NCBI GenBank assembly: GCA_019925795.1 | Contig: CM034313.1 | Span: forward strand, 86,211,663 to 86,275,662 | From: Dendrobium chrysotoxum | Lineage: Eukaryota; Streptophyta; Magnoliopsida; Asparagales; Orchidaceae | DNA: 64,000 bases | Reading direction: 5' to 3' | In this document: positions 8,949 to 20,200 of the stretch, piece by piece | How the letters are laid out: every line of letters begins with the position of its first letter | Numbering within the stretch: the stretch's first letter is position 1 | Made by a program: the position numbers and the translations under genes | The notes under the pieces: model-generated | The model's database searches: none | Seen by the model: only the letters and a program-made list of their open reading frames with translations | Told to the model about the DNA's origin: nothing

Positions 8949-10304
8949 ATGCATGGGGGGTCCCTCCTAGTTGTAAACCCTAAAGGTTTGAGATCTGCTT
9001 ATTCGCCGGGTTCCTCTTCCCGATCTTTTAGAGAAGTTCTTGCGGGTCAGTCGTCCTCTATAGAACCATCATTTTCTTTCACTAAATCAATGGTTAAAGG
9101 TATTCCTGCAATTTTAATGTCTGATGATGATATTCTTAAACTAGCTAGCCCTTATCAATTTACTTTGGTTGGAAAGTTCTCTGTAAGGCGTCCTAACCTA
9201 GATGCGATTCGTAGTTTTTTTGATAAGCTAAAATTGTCTGGTAATTTTTCGATAGGTCTGCTTGACCCTAGACATATCTCTATACAGTTATCGAATGATC
9301 TCGACTATAGTCGCGTTTTTTCTAGGTGTTCTTATTACATAGTTAACTGTCAGATGAGGTTACTCAAATGGACTCCTTTCTTTGATGTTAAAGAGGAATC
9401 TCATATAGTTCCTATATGGATTTCATTTCCTAATCTTCATTTACATTTTTTTAACTCACATGTTTTACATACATTGGGTTCTATTTTCGGTCGTTCGCTC
9501 CAATCCGATCAAGCTACCGCATCTAAAACCAGACCCTCAGTTGCTCGAATCCTTGTGGAAATGGACATTACCATTAAACATCCTAAAGAAGTCTGGATTG
9601 GGTCTGAGGCTGCCGGTTATTTCCAAAAGGTTGAATTTGAAAACATCCCTGATTTCTGTTCTCACTGTAGGGTGCATGGGCATTATCTCAATGAGTGTTT
9701 CGTCGCTCACCCTAATCTTAAGTTAGGAATTAAAGGAAAAAATAGAGAGGAAATGGCGCAGGGGAAGGCTCTGGAATCTTTACCGTTATATGAAAATGTC
9801 AGAAATTTGGGGGTTGGGGAGAACTCGGAGGGAAATAACGTTCAGCAAGAGGATTCTTTAGAAAACCAAAGGGAGGTTCCCTTACCGTCTAACCTCTCGG
9901 AGGGTATGGTTATTGGAAATGACTTAGCTATTTTAGATCAAGAACCTAACATTCCTTTGGAGGTTATCATTCCGGTTGCTGATATAGAAGACGGTTCTAT
10001 TACTAATTTTGAGGGGACGGAGTTGCATTCTAAGTCAACCACTGATCCTCTTTTGAAGGATAATGAGGAACAACAACTTGAAGAAGGTGAAATCACTAAT
10101 TCCAAGTTGGAGCTTTCTATTACTAATGTCGATAGGGTTAATGGAGGAGCTTTTGGGTCCCCTTCTAATAACCAAACTTTTAACACTACTGATAGTGGAT
10201 TTACTAAAGTTGGAAGAAAGAAAAACAAAAACATTAAACCTCCGGATGGCCACTCCTCTAGGGCTACTACTCGAACTTCCAATTCCTCCATTATTAATGG
10301 TTAA
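8949..10304 (+). CDS. LINE ORF1, DUF4283/zinc-knuckle protein (451 aa)
   Basis: ATG 8949 is the first in-frame Met; the frame is open upstream to about 8784 without ATG. The protein has a DUF4283-type domain (roughly residues 55-190 from this Met) and a CX2CX4HX4C zinc knuckle at about residues 238-251 (CSHCRVHGHYLNEC). A low-complexity acidic/Ser tail follows. Such proteins bind LINE RNA and form the ribonucleoprotein particle. The frame is intact and its TAA overlaps the ORF2 start by 8 nt. Confidence 0.9.
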   Translation: MHGGSLLVVNPKGLRSAYSPGSSSRSFREVLAGQSSSIEPSFSFTKSMVKGIPAILMSDDDILKLASPYQFTLVGKFSVRRPNLDAIRSFFDKLKLSGNFSIGLLDPRHISIQLSNDLDYSRVFSRCSYYIVNCQMRLLKWTPFFDVKEESHIVPIWISFPNLHLHFFNSHVLHTLGSIFGRSLQSDQATASKTRPSVARILVEMDITIKHPKEVWIGSEAAGYFQKVEFENIPDFCSHCRVHGHYLNECFVAHPNLKLGIKGKNREEMAQGKALESLPLYENVRNLGVGENSEGNNVQQEDSLENQREVPLPSNLSEGMVIGNDLAILDQEPNIPLEVIIPVADIEDGSITNFEGTELHSKSTTDPLLKDNEEQQLEEGEITNSKLELSITNVDRVNGGAFGSPSNNQTFNTTDSGFTKVGRKKNKNIKPPDGHSSRATTRTSNSSIING

Positions 10305-13300
10305 AGCCATCATATGGAATATCCGGGGAGTGGGGAATCTGCCTTCTTTGGAACGGGCTAAAAACTTATGCAGGATTCATAATATTAATGTCCTGGTTTT
10401 ACTTGAACCTTTAATTTCTAATTCCAAGTTAGATTCTACGCATATCAAGTTGGGTTTTGAAAGTGCTTTTAGCAATTGTTCTAATAAGATTTGGATCTTT
10501 TGGAGAAAGTGGGTCCAAGTTAACATCATGTTTGATCACCCTCAACTCATTCATACTAGTATTAACTATCTCCAATTTTCCTGTTATGCTTCTTTCGTTT
10601 ATGCATCTTGTTCTATGATTACTAGAAGGTTGCTTTGGTCCCAAATCTTGGATTTTGCTAACATTATTATGGATCCTTGGATGATTGGGGGTGATTTTAA
10701 CACTATCACTATTGCTTCTGAGAGGGTTGGTGGCAATCAACCTAATTACCAGGCTATGGAGGATTTTAATGAAACGATTTTAAATTCCAATTTGCATGAT
10801 ATTGGTTTTACTGGTCCGGCTTTTACTTGGAATAAAGCTAGGATGTGGCAACGGTTGGACCGTATTCTCTTCAACAATAAATGGATTTCTACTTATCCCT
10901 CTACTCATATTGAGCACTTATCTCGTACTCTTTCTGATCATTCTCCTTTACTTTTGAATATTACTATGCATCAGAATTCGGTTCCCTCCCCTTTTAGATT
11001 TCAAAATATGTGGTTGCAGCATGATTCTTTTCTTTTTAATGTTGAATGTAATTGGAAGGCGCCCCTGTTCCCCTCTGATAATATGGTTGGCATGAATAGA
11101 CTTTGGCTTAAGCTCAAAAGGCTTAAGCAGAATTTGAGGTGGTGGAATAAAACTGTTTTCAAAAACCTTTTCACTAATATTATTAATGCTGAAAAACAAG
11201 TTTCTCTGGCTGATAGCAATTACATGGTGGACCCCTCTTTACACAATCTTGCTTTACTGAATGGGGAAAAGAGGCGTTATTTAAGCTTCAAATGTAAGAA
11301 GAAGCTTATTGGTGTCAAAAAGCTACTTCTAAATTCATTGTTGAGGGTGACAGGAATACGAAATTTTTTCATAATATTGTCAATCATAAGAAGTCCACCA
11401 GTTTTATTCACAAAATCATATCCCCTGATGGCTCTCATATTGATTCTCCGGATTTAATCTATGATTCTGGCATCAATTATTTTAAGAATGTTTTCAATAA
11501 GGCTTTTATTCCGGATTCTAATGTGGATTTCTCTTGCATACCCTCTATTGTTTCTGATTGTGACAATATTATGCTTACTAAAATTCCTTCCATGGATGAA
11601 GTTTGGATGATTATCAAGGATATGAAAACTGATTCTGTGGCTGGTCCTGATGGTTTTACGACCAAATTTTTTCAGAAAACTTGGCATTTTATTAAAGAGG
11701 ATTTGACTAATGCTGTTATTGATTTTTTCAAGGGTAATCCTTACCCTAAATTTTTTACTTTTACCTCCATTGTGCTTATTCCTAAAAGCAATAACACTAA
11801 TTACTGGAATGATTTTAGGCCCATTAGTCTTTGTTCTTTCTTCAACAAGCTCATTGCTAAGCTGATTATGAATAGATTAGCTAATATTCTCCCTAAGCTG
11901 ATCTCTCCGGAACAAACTAGCTTTGTTAAAGAGCGGTCTATTTTTGATAATGTGCTTCTGGCTCAAGAGTTAGTTCATGATTTGGAAGCTAAGGTTTGTG
12001 GTGGTAATGCTATATTTAAAATTGACATTTCTAAAGCTTATGACAACCTGAATTGGGATTTTCTCTACGCTATGCTTAAAGCTTTTGGCTTCAATAATGT
12101 CTTTACCAATCTCATTAAAAATAGTATTGAAAACTATTTTTTCTCTATCATTATTAATGGTAAGTGTCATGGCTTTTTCAAGTCTTCTCATGGTCTAAGA
12201 CAAGGCGACCCTCTTTCCCCTGGACTGTTCATTTTGACTGTGGAATTTCTTTCTAGAGGCCTCAATAATTTGTTTAGAATTGCTCCTAATCTGCATTATC
12301 GGACTTTGGGTGGTTTACCTATTACGCACCTCAGTTTTGCTGACGATTTCATTATTTTCACTAATGATTCTAAAAAAATGCTTACTATCCTTTTTAAGTT
12401 CATTGTTCTTTTTCAAAATGTTAGTGGCTTATTATTTAATCCTATGAAAAGTTGTTTTATTACTGCAAAATCGATTTCTGTTCAAAGGATTAATGTGATT
12501 CAAAACAACTATGGTTTTATCCATAAACATTTACCTCTTAAGTACCTTGGCACTCCGCTTTTTAAAGGGAAGAAAAGATCTCACCTTTTTGATGATATTT
12601 TTACTGCTATTCATTCTAAATTATCATCTTGGGCTTTTAATTATCTGTCTTTTGGAGGTAGATTAGTGTTGATTAAAAGTGTCTTATGTTCTATTCCAGT
12701 TTTTCTTTTTCACACTTTACATCCCACTATAAACATTTGTAATATGCTTGAGAGGATTTTCAATAAGTTTTTTTTGGGTTTTAAAGATGGTAAATCTGCT
12801 ATTTGTTGGTCCTCTTGGGAGAAGTGCTCCGGTACCCAAGATGAAGGAAAACTTGGTTTCAAAAATTTAAGGGATATGGCTCGTGGTTTTTCTATTAAAC
12901 TTTGGTTTAAACTTCGTTCCAATAGTAATCTCTGGGCTAACTTTATGAATGTTAAATACTGTGCTGGGCTTCATCCCCTCCTTACTTCTCCCAAGAAGGG
13001 TGATTCTTTTGTGTGGAAAAGGTTGTCTTCCATTAAGTGGGAGGCTGAGAATTTCATTCAATGGGGTTTAGGGAGAGGGGATATTTACCTTTGGCAGGAT
13101 AATTGGTTGGGCCCCAGTTCTATTGATAAGTTGCTTAACACTCATACTATCATTGACTGCAAAGTCTCCACTTTTATTCGGAATGGTGAGTGGAATATTG
13201 ATTACCTTTCTCAAATGGTGCCTGAGGCTGTTACCAACCTTATTATTAAGATTCCTCTTCAGATGAATCAGAAAGATTATATTTTATTTAACAAGTCTAA

Positions 13301-14411
13301 CGATGGTAGTTTTAAATCCAAAGAGATTTGGCACTGCATTAGGGAATCTTTTGACAAATCCCTTATTTTCTCGGCTATTTGGAATAAAGGTATTCCCCTC
13401 TCGTACTCTATTCTTACTTGGAGAATTTTGCATAATTTTATTCCTGTCGATTATAATTTAATCAAAAGAGGTTTAACTATAGTTTCTAAATGTCAATGTT
13501 GTTTTCATTTAGAGAATTTAAATCATGTGTTTGCTAATGGCCTCGTTGCTTTGCAAGTGTGGTTATTTTTTGACAAGTTCTTTAAAACCCAAGTTTGTAA
13601 GGATTATCACAACATCAACAATATCTTCAGTAACTGGTTGGTTGGCTCCAAAGGGAGTATCCGCAATATTATTCCTATTATTATTTATTGGTACCTTTGG
13701 AAGAGTAGAAATGAATCCAAACATGAAAGCATTGGCATGAATGTGGTGGACATTATTTCTAAGGTCAAGAACAAAATTAAACAACTTTTTGTGGCTAACA
13801 TGATAAATGAGATCAACTTTAAAGGCTATTGGTATATTGCTGAATTATTAGATATTAAGCTTGCCTCTTCCAATCCTTGCCGCATTGATAGGACTGTCAT
13901 TTGGCTGAAACCTCCAGTTGGGATTCACAAACTCAATACTGATGGTTCTTTTAAATTGGTTAGAGCTGGCTGTGGTGGGCTCATCCGCGACCATGTGGGT
14001 AACTTGATCAAGGCTTTTGCTGGCCCTTTACCTATTAAAAATGCTATTTTGGCCAAACTTCATGCTTTGAAGTATGGTATTCAGTTATGTTTATCTTTGG
14101 GGATTGTGAACGTTTGGATTGAGGTTGATGCCAACCTTGTTATCAACTATATCAATAATAACACTAAAGTTAATCCCTCTTACTTTTACATTATTAGGGA
14201 CATTTGGCAGGGTCTCTCCAGTATTAATTTCACAATATCTCATATTTATAGAGAGGGGAATGCTGCTGCTGATTATTTGGCGAATATGGGTTGTAGTCTT
14301 TCAACCTTTATTGATTTTGCTGGGAACTCTAGCATTAATTCGGCTGATGGTAAGCTTCTGGGGCTGCTTAGGCTGGACCGTATGGGGATTCCATACATCA
14401 GACACCATTAA
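10297..14411 (+). pseudogene. LINE ORF2, endonuclease-RT-RNase H, one 1-bp deletion
   Basis: ATG 10297 lies in ATGGTTAA, shared with the ORF1 stop. The AP-like endonuclease (10.3-10.97 kb) keeps WNIRG, LLEP, GGDFN and SDHSPL motifs. The frame shifts once, near 11297, where a 1-bp loss (AAGAAGAAGC) separates the endonuclease part from the rest. The RT follows with GPDGF, PISLCSF, KIDISKAYD, HGLRQGDPLSP and FADD (about 11.64-12.42 kb). A zinc-binding-like CQCC..H motif lies near 13.49 kb and an RNase H domain at 13.92-14.31 kb. One restored base would give 1371 codons. In the RNase H, the usual Glu of the AEL motif reads Lys (AKLHAL), so that catalytic residue is missing. Confidence 0.9.
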
Positions 14412-14435
14412 GGTTATTTTTTACTGGCTTTTTCA

Positions 14436-15242
14436 TTGTATGTCGGATTGGATTGGGTGGTGTCTTTTTGTCTCTGCGTCCCAGGTTTTCTGCTGTGGGG
14501 CTGTTTGGATCCTTCACTGGACTTGGGTCTTGTGGTTAATGGTAATTGCTGTGTCTTTGCTGCTAATGGTTATGAGTACTATTATCATTTCTTGTTCTTT
14601 GGTTCTACCTTGTGTTTGGTGACCGGTGGCTGCACTCTTAACATTGGGAGTAGGTTCTGTATTGGCGTTATTTTCTGGAAGCAGTCCATGCTGTTTGGTA
14701 TTAGATTGAGTAAGCTGTTTCTGCTGCCCCCTTTGTGCTATTATTTAGCTATGGTTTTGGCGGTTCTTCTCTATGTGATCATGGGTAAGGATTACTTGAG
14801 TTTTGACGCTAGCTTTCTTCATGACCTTGGCTGGGGTTTTTTCACTATTGCTATTGTGACTTTCTTAAATTTCGATAGGTTTTTTGTGCAATTTAATTTC
14901 GGTAGGAAGCCTTTTATTACTAACTCTGATCTCTCTTTTTGGGTGACTACTACTTTGTTTCCTTTTTTGCATAGTACTTTTCTCCTTGCAGGCCTCTTTT
15001 GCAGGTTTTTGGAGAGTCTCTCTCGTTTTGTGCAAGGCCATTTGGGTTTTGAGAAGACGGTGCTGAACGGTATTATGATTTTTTTCTCTTATTGGACTAG
15101 TTCTTTTGGTTTTCATAGAATGTTACTAGGGAATCATGTTTTGATTATTAGTAAGGACCGCTGGCTCTTAGGTTTTTTCTGTTTATTTCTTGTAGCTCTT
15201 CTGAGCACTAGCGAGCTGGTGGTCCTTTTAAGAACCATGTAA
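14436..15242 (+). other. 268-codon hydrophobic open frame in LINE 3' region
   Basis: An ATG 25 nt after ORF2 opens a 268-codon frame that reaches almost to the poly(A). The translation is rich in Leu, Phe, Val and Gly, with several stretches that could span membranes and no family I recognise. The DNA is poor in A and rich in T/G, which makes stop codons rare and hydrophobic codons common. The simplest reading is therefore 3' UTR composition. A true third ORF is possible but unproven. Confidence 0.3.
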
Positions 15243-15304
15243 CTGTTTTTTTGAAATTAACACGTAGGCCCGACAGAGGGTTTCCCAAAAAAAAAAAAAA
15301 AAAA

Positions 15305-15727
15305 CAATATATTCAGCCCTTTCTATATTTTGCTTATTTTTAAGTAGTTAAAAAATATATATGAAAATCATCCTTTATTCAATCATAGCACGTATTATTA
15401 CTAATACAATAAATAATATCAATTTTATAATTGTCAATTTTACTGATAATTTCCCTCATGTAATAAAATCAACATAGTATAACAATTTTAAGTGTCTGAT
15501 TGGGACGACTGTAGTGTTCTGTAATGGTGGTTGTGAAGTTAAAGTTATCATATAATGGTTATTTTGTTTGTGAAAAGCCATTTCCCATTACAGAAATTTC
15601 AAAAATTGATAAAAAAATTATAGACAAACAAAATTATAGTTACAGTATGAAAAACAAATCTGTGAGAAAATTATCTCTCTTTTTTTTGTGAGAAAATTAT
15701 CTCACACAGATCATAAGAGAAGTATTA
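15305..15727. other. AT-rich spacer, nothing certain
   Basis: A decayed fold-back sequence may lie at about 15495-15720 (GATTGGGACGACTG...), but its ends could not be fixed. Confidence 0.3.
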
Positions 15728-15806
15728 GGTTTCATTTGGGACTATTTTTTTGCTGCTTTAAAAAGCTATTTTAAAAAGTAGCGAAAAAACTATCCCAAAC
15801 GAAGCC
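15728..15806. mobile_element. Tourist-like MITE (TTA target duplication)
   Basis: Terminal inverted repeats GGTTTCATTTGGGA and TCCCAAACGAAGCC enclose a short fold-back core. TTA flanks both sides (15725-15727 and 15807-15809), as expected for PIF/Harbinger-type MITEs. It belongs to the MITE family repeated through 25.7-32.3 kb. Confidence 0.75.
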
Positions 15807-17365
15807 TTAGACTTTCAAATCTACCTGTTAAATAAGATTCATGTGCTATCATAAATTCTTCATATATCTATCTATATCTATACAATTATATAAAAGTGGT
15901 TTGGGATTCCACTCATATGTAATTATAACCTTCCATTTAATTTACTAAAGATGAATCTCAATTTTTCATTTTATTTATATATTTAATTAACTTATTTATT
16001 AACTTCATTTATTCATTTAAATGCATGACATTTTTTTTACATGAATTGTATTTAAGTAAGAGCCAATTGATGCATTTAATTATATTTATTTTTATATTCA
16101 ATTAGGATTAATTAACCTTTCATTTTATTTATACATTTAATTAACTTCATTTATTCATTTAAATACATGACATTTTTTATTTTATTTAAATTAATTGCAT
16201 TTAAGTAAGAATCAATTGGTGCATTTAATTATATTTATTTTTATATTCAATTAGGATTAATTAATATATTTATTTTTATTATTTCTTAATTAATACTACT
16301 CTAGCAATTAATAATATAATTCATTAGTTAATAAATACTTATTCATATTCTCATTTTATTGTTTCATACTATTCTTATTCTCTTTTATCATGATCTTAAG
16401 AAATACAAAATTAAGTATCATTTCATATTTTTCTTTTTGTATCCCTTATATTTATTATTTCTCATTCATATTCTCCTCTTCATAACTCTTTCTATTACTT
16501 GTTATATTATATATTATAACTCTCATAACTCATCAAACTCTCATCATATCTGAAACTCTTTCTATTCCTTTACGATCTCTCCTATTTCTATGACGTTGGG
16601 AAGATTATCTAACTATAGTACTCCTGACAACTCATTCACAATGGCAGTGTTGCGACGACGAAAATATCATATCAAGTTAATATCATATCAATATTTTGCA
16701 GCACCTCTACGGCAATGGGAAAACTTTGGATGTCAAAGATACCTAATTTTTTTTGTTTAGAAATTTTTCTAATTGCAATTGCATTTTTATCTAAAAAATG
16801 AAATATCTTTACATAATTTTTTTTATCATTTGTTTAATTTTGTAGGAAAAGTTTTGGATGCCGAAGATGTATAGGATTGTTTTCGTCGAAAAATCTCTCT
16901 AATTGTAATTATATTCTACTTCATATATAAAATGAAATCTCTTTATTTAATTATTTTTTTTGTTTGATTTATTGAATTTAATTATATTTTATGTATTATT
17001 TGATTGACTGGATTCTTTATTTTAATCACACACACATATATATTTATTTGATTTATTGAGTTTAATTATATTCAATTATATTTTATGATCATCTGTTTGA
17101 TTTATGGATTTCTTTTTTTTTTACATATATATTATATTTTCTTTGGAGAAATTAGATATGGAGTATTTTTTTACATCACAATTAAATGGTGATTCTCTCG
17201 GAGTACGAGTTAAAATTCATTTCATTTGTTCATTTCTTCCTTTTTTTTATTTTTATGGCTATTTGAATATGTATGTTTTATATTTTTAAGATAATAATAT
17301 ATATTTTGTATTTCTTAAAATAATGATATACATTTTATTATCTTAAGATGATGAATTAATATCTT

Positions 17366-18395
17366 TGTTGCGGACTCAAATATACGCGGCGATAGAATTT
17401 AAATTTCCGTCTCAGCGTTGTACGTATATCCAGCACACAAACAGAATCGAAATAGTAACACCAGGATTTTTACGTGGAAAACCCTGGAAAGGGAAAAAAC
17501 CACGGGGCCGTGCCCAGTTGAAAGAGTTCCACTAGTGTTGTTTGAAATACAAGGCTGATTCGTCCTTTAAATTCAGGACGATCAGATTACAACGAGTATC
17601 AGTTACAAGGACAAGTAGAGTTCCGATGTCACTCGGGGTGTCGAGCAGAATTCCGACGTCACTTGGAGAGAAGTCCGGCGTCACTCGGGCTTCGGGTAGA
17701 ATTCCGGCGTCGGGCAGAATTCCGACGTTGCTCCTGTGTTGGGCAGAGCTTTTTCGTCCCTCGGGTCCCTGGTGGTGCTTCGGTGGTGATCCGGCGGTGT
17801 TCCGGCGGAGTTCCGGCGGTGTTCCGGCGGTGGTCGAGGAGGAGCTATTCCCTCCTAGGCTTCTCTTCTCTTCTTCTTCTTTTCTTCTCTTCTTGGCTTG
17901 GGTCCTCTCTTAAGAGAAATGAGGGGCTATTTATAGTTTTTCTGGAGTGGCATAGCCCGTAAATATGTGAGGGATCAAGGGCAAATAAGGAGTGATCCGG
18001 ATGAACGGTCGATATTGAATCCCTTGATCGTGAGCCGTTTATCAAGAATTTGAAGGTCTTAATGATATCAGAATTCTGCGATCTTGGGCTCGTTGGATTC
18101 GCCTTGTCGAGCCGCTCGATTCGAGTATAAGCTCGTCAACATCGGAGACCGTTTGGTAACTCAAATTGCTGTTTGATGCTTCCAACAGCACTTCGGGTAC
18201 TTGATTTGGACTCGTTTGGGCTCGGATTGAGTCGAATTTGGTGTTGTTGGATTCGTATTTCCGAGGCGCTCAGTTCGACTGTAAGCTTGCTGAAATCGGA
18301 GTTTAAATAGTCTCCGAATTAATTTTTGAAGTTTCCAACTTGAATTTTTCCTCGAGATTCGTGCCCGATCAAGATAATTTTCTGATGACGTATCA
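17366..18395 (-). repeat. 3' LTR of the young element
   Basis: It begins TGTTGCGGACTC and ends GACGTATCA on the plus strand. Compared with the other LTR I see one change near 17905, two near 18102-18105 and one near 18268. The reverse TATA box CTATTTATAG is at 17928-17937. Confidence 0.95.
17929..17936 (-). promoter_or_regulatory. TATA box in 3' LTR
   Basis: On the minus strand it reads ACTATAAATAGCCCCTC. It is identical to the box in the 5' LTR and near-identical to that of the left element. Confidence 0.6.
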
Positions 18396-18412
18396 GTTGC
18401 CCCCCTATTTTT
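18396..18412 (-). other. polypurine tract
   Basis: On the minus strand AAAAATAGGGGGGCAAC lies directly before the 3' LTR start TGATACGTCA. It matches the tract at 3891-3907. Confidence 0.85.
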
Positions 18413-18629
18413 GGACGTCAAAGCTCCAGGAGTCCAAAAATATATGTGTCGACTTTTCACTTTGGCAAAATTGCAAAAATTTGCGTTCCAAAAATTACAC
18501 GTTTGCTCGAACTTGCTTATAGAGGCCCCGTTGAGCTCCGAAAGTGTCAAAATTGAGTCCGGAACGTCGAAAAACGTGTCCGGGGGCCCCAAAAACGTCG
18601 AATTTGGACCGTCCGGGCCCGAAATCGGA

Positions 18630-18743
18630 GCCCGGGAACGCGTAGGCGGCCGAACCGGCCGGCCGGCCGCCGGCAGCCGCCGGCGGCGGCGCCCGCGCGG
18701 GCGCGCGGGCAAGGGGGGCGCCCCTTGGCGCGCTCCAGCAGTT

Positions 18744-18776
<33 letters not shown>
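18630..18776. other. GC-rich CpG-dense block with T28 homopolymer
   Basis: Very GC-rich sequence with GGCCGGCCGG, GCCGGCGGCGGCGCC and a near-palindrome CAAGGGGGGCGCCCCTTG, followed by 28 T (18749-18776). It lies between the antisense promoter and the polypurine tract, as in the left element. Strong secondary structure is expected. Confidence 0.75.
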
Positions 18777-18972
18777 GTTGTGGGGCCCGCATGGATTATA
18801 AAAAATCCCAAAAATCCGAAAAAATCCGAAAAAATTTCAAAAAATTCTGAAAAAATTCCGAAAAATTCAGAAAAATTCGAACTTTCTTCTAGAAGCCTCC
18901 TCCCTCCAATTTTCAAACATTTTCCCCCTCTTTTTTTTAATTTTTCCCTCTCTTTCTCTCCCCTTTTCATCC

Positions 18973-18980
18973 TATAAATA
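18973..18980 (+). promoter_or_regulatory. antisense TATA box inside the young element
   Basis: CCTATAAATACCCCCCTTGG points along the plus strand, against the element's gag. Its surroundings match those of the box at 3420-3427 (GGGGTAATGAAAATTTGCACC follows in both). It would drive transcription through the 113-bp repeats. Confidence 0.6.
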
Positions 18981-19028
18981 CCCCCCTTGGGGTAATGAAA
19001 ATTTGCACCACATTCTCCTTTTCCCCTG

Positions 19029-19475
19029 GCCTTCTAGCTTTTGGCATTCTGAGGCTTTCCGCCGTTTTTAAGTAGGTAACTTTCCCTACTTGATTCGGCG
19101 CCCCTCTTTTTGCACAGAAGTTAGCGGTTTTCCTCTCTTCTCCCCTCTAGCTTCTGGCATTTTGAGGCCTTCCGCTGTTTTTGAGTAGGTGATTTTCTCC
19201 ACTCGACTCGGCGCCCCTCTTTTTGCGCAGAAGTTAGCGGCTTTCCTCTCTTCTCCCCTCTAGCTTCTGGCATTTTGAGGCCTTCCGCAGTTGTTGAGTA
19301 GATGATTTTTCCTACTTGATTCGGCGCCCCTCTCTTTGCGCAGAAGTTAGCGGCTTTCCTCTCTTCTCCCCTCTAGCTTCTGGCATTTTGAGGCCTTCCG
19401 CTGTTGTTGAGTAGGTGATTTTTCCTACTTGATTTGGCGCCCCTCCTTTTGCGCAGAAGTTAGCGGCTTCCCCTT
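19029..19475 (+). repeat. 113-bp tandem array (four copies)
   Basis: GGCATT landmarks occur at 19043, 19156, 19269 and 19382, exactly 113 bp apart. Each unit holds GAGGC.TTCCGC, AGTAG.TGA, a GATTCGGCGCCCCTC-like stretch and GCGCAGAAGTTAGCGG. The left element has two diverged units in the matching place. It would be the 5' leader of an antisense transcript. Confidence 0.92.
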
Positions 19476-19493
19476 TTCACGAAGGGGAGCGGG

Positions 19494-20200
19494 ATGGGAG
19501 TTGGAAATTTCTCTCCTTTAAGAGATCATGTGGAGGTGAGATTTAGTCGGAGAGAGTCTGACGGCGGTCAGCGGCCGGGCGGTGGTCCGACGAAGGTCGG
19601 GCTGAAGTTCGATGGCGGTCCGCGACCGGGCGGTGGTCCAACGAAGGTCGGGATGAAGTCTGGCGGCGATCAGCGGCCGGGTGGAAGTTCGGTGGCGGGA
19701 AGAAGTACGGCGTCGGGTAGAACTCCGACGAAAATCTGTCGGCCAGAAGAAGTCCCACGACGGGTAGAAATTTGGTGTCGGGTAGAAGCCCGACAAACAT
19801 CAGACGACAGGCAGAAGTCTGACGTCATGTAAAAGTACAGCGTCGGGTAGATATCCGACGGGGGTCCGACGACTGGCAGAAGTCCGACGTTGGGTAGAAG
19901 TTTAGCGTCGAGTTGAAGTCCGACGAGGGTCTGGCGACGTGTAGAAGTCCTCCAACGGGAGGAAGCTCAGCATCGAATAGAATTTCGATGTTAGTTTGTT
20001 GATGATGGACGATCAGGTGGAAGTCTGTTGGCAGTCAACGACCAAGTTGGGAGCAGAAGGAGAGAGTTCAACGGTGTTGCTATCAGCAGTTGAATGAGAA
20101 GCCGATGATGGCTGATATGAAGTAAAGGACCGCCGGCAGATATCCGACGAAGGGTCGATGATGGCGGGTGTCCAGTGGCATTGTGTTAAGGCAATATTCA
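19494..20200 (+). other. low-complexity segment in place of the antisense gene
   Basis: An ATG at 19494 (GGGATGGGAG, like the ATGGG start of the antisense ORF at 3151) opens 112 codons to 19832. The translation is Gly/Arg/Pro-rich and repetitive. The DNA is a degenerate run of GAAGTCCGACG/GGTCCGACGAAGG words, similar in style to the LTR repeats. It does not resemble the antisense protein of the left element. Whether the 112-codon frame is translated is unknown. Confidence 0.4.

Larger units (their letters stand above)
8755..15304 (+). mobile_element. near full-length L1-type LINE
   Basis: ORF1 (nucleic-acid binding), ORF2 (endonuclease, reverse transcriptase, RNase H) and a T/G-rich 3' region end in a tail of 18 A (15287-15304). 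The 5' border is approximate, at the shift from AT-rich flank to GC-richer sequence. The EN, RT and terminal RNase H domain order is that of plant L1 elements that acquired an RNase H domain. Only one frameshift is seen in ORF2, so the copy is fairly young. I could not see a target-site duplication. Confidence 0.92.

Noticed and set aside
14865..15116. 83-codon Lys-rich minus frame in the LINE 3' region
   Set aside because: Shadow of the T-rich plus strand.
18161..18970. 269-codon minus-strand frame
   Set aside because: It crosses LTR, polypurine tract, GC block and T-run of the retrotransposon; an accident of composition.
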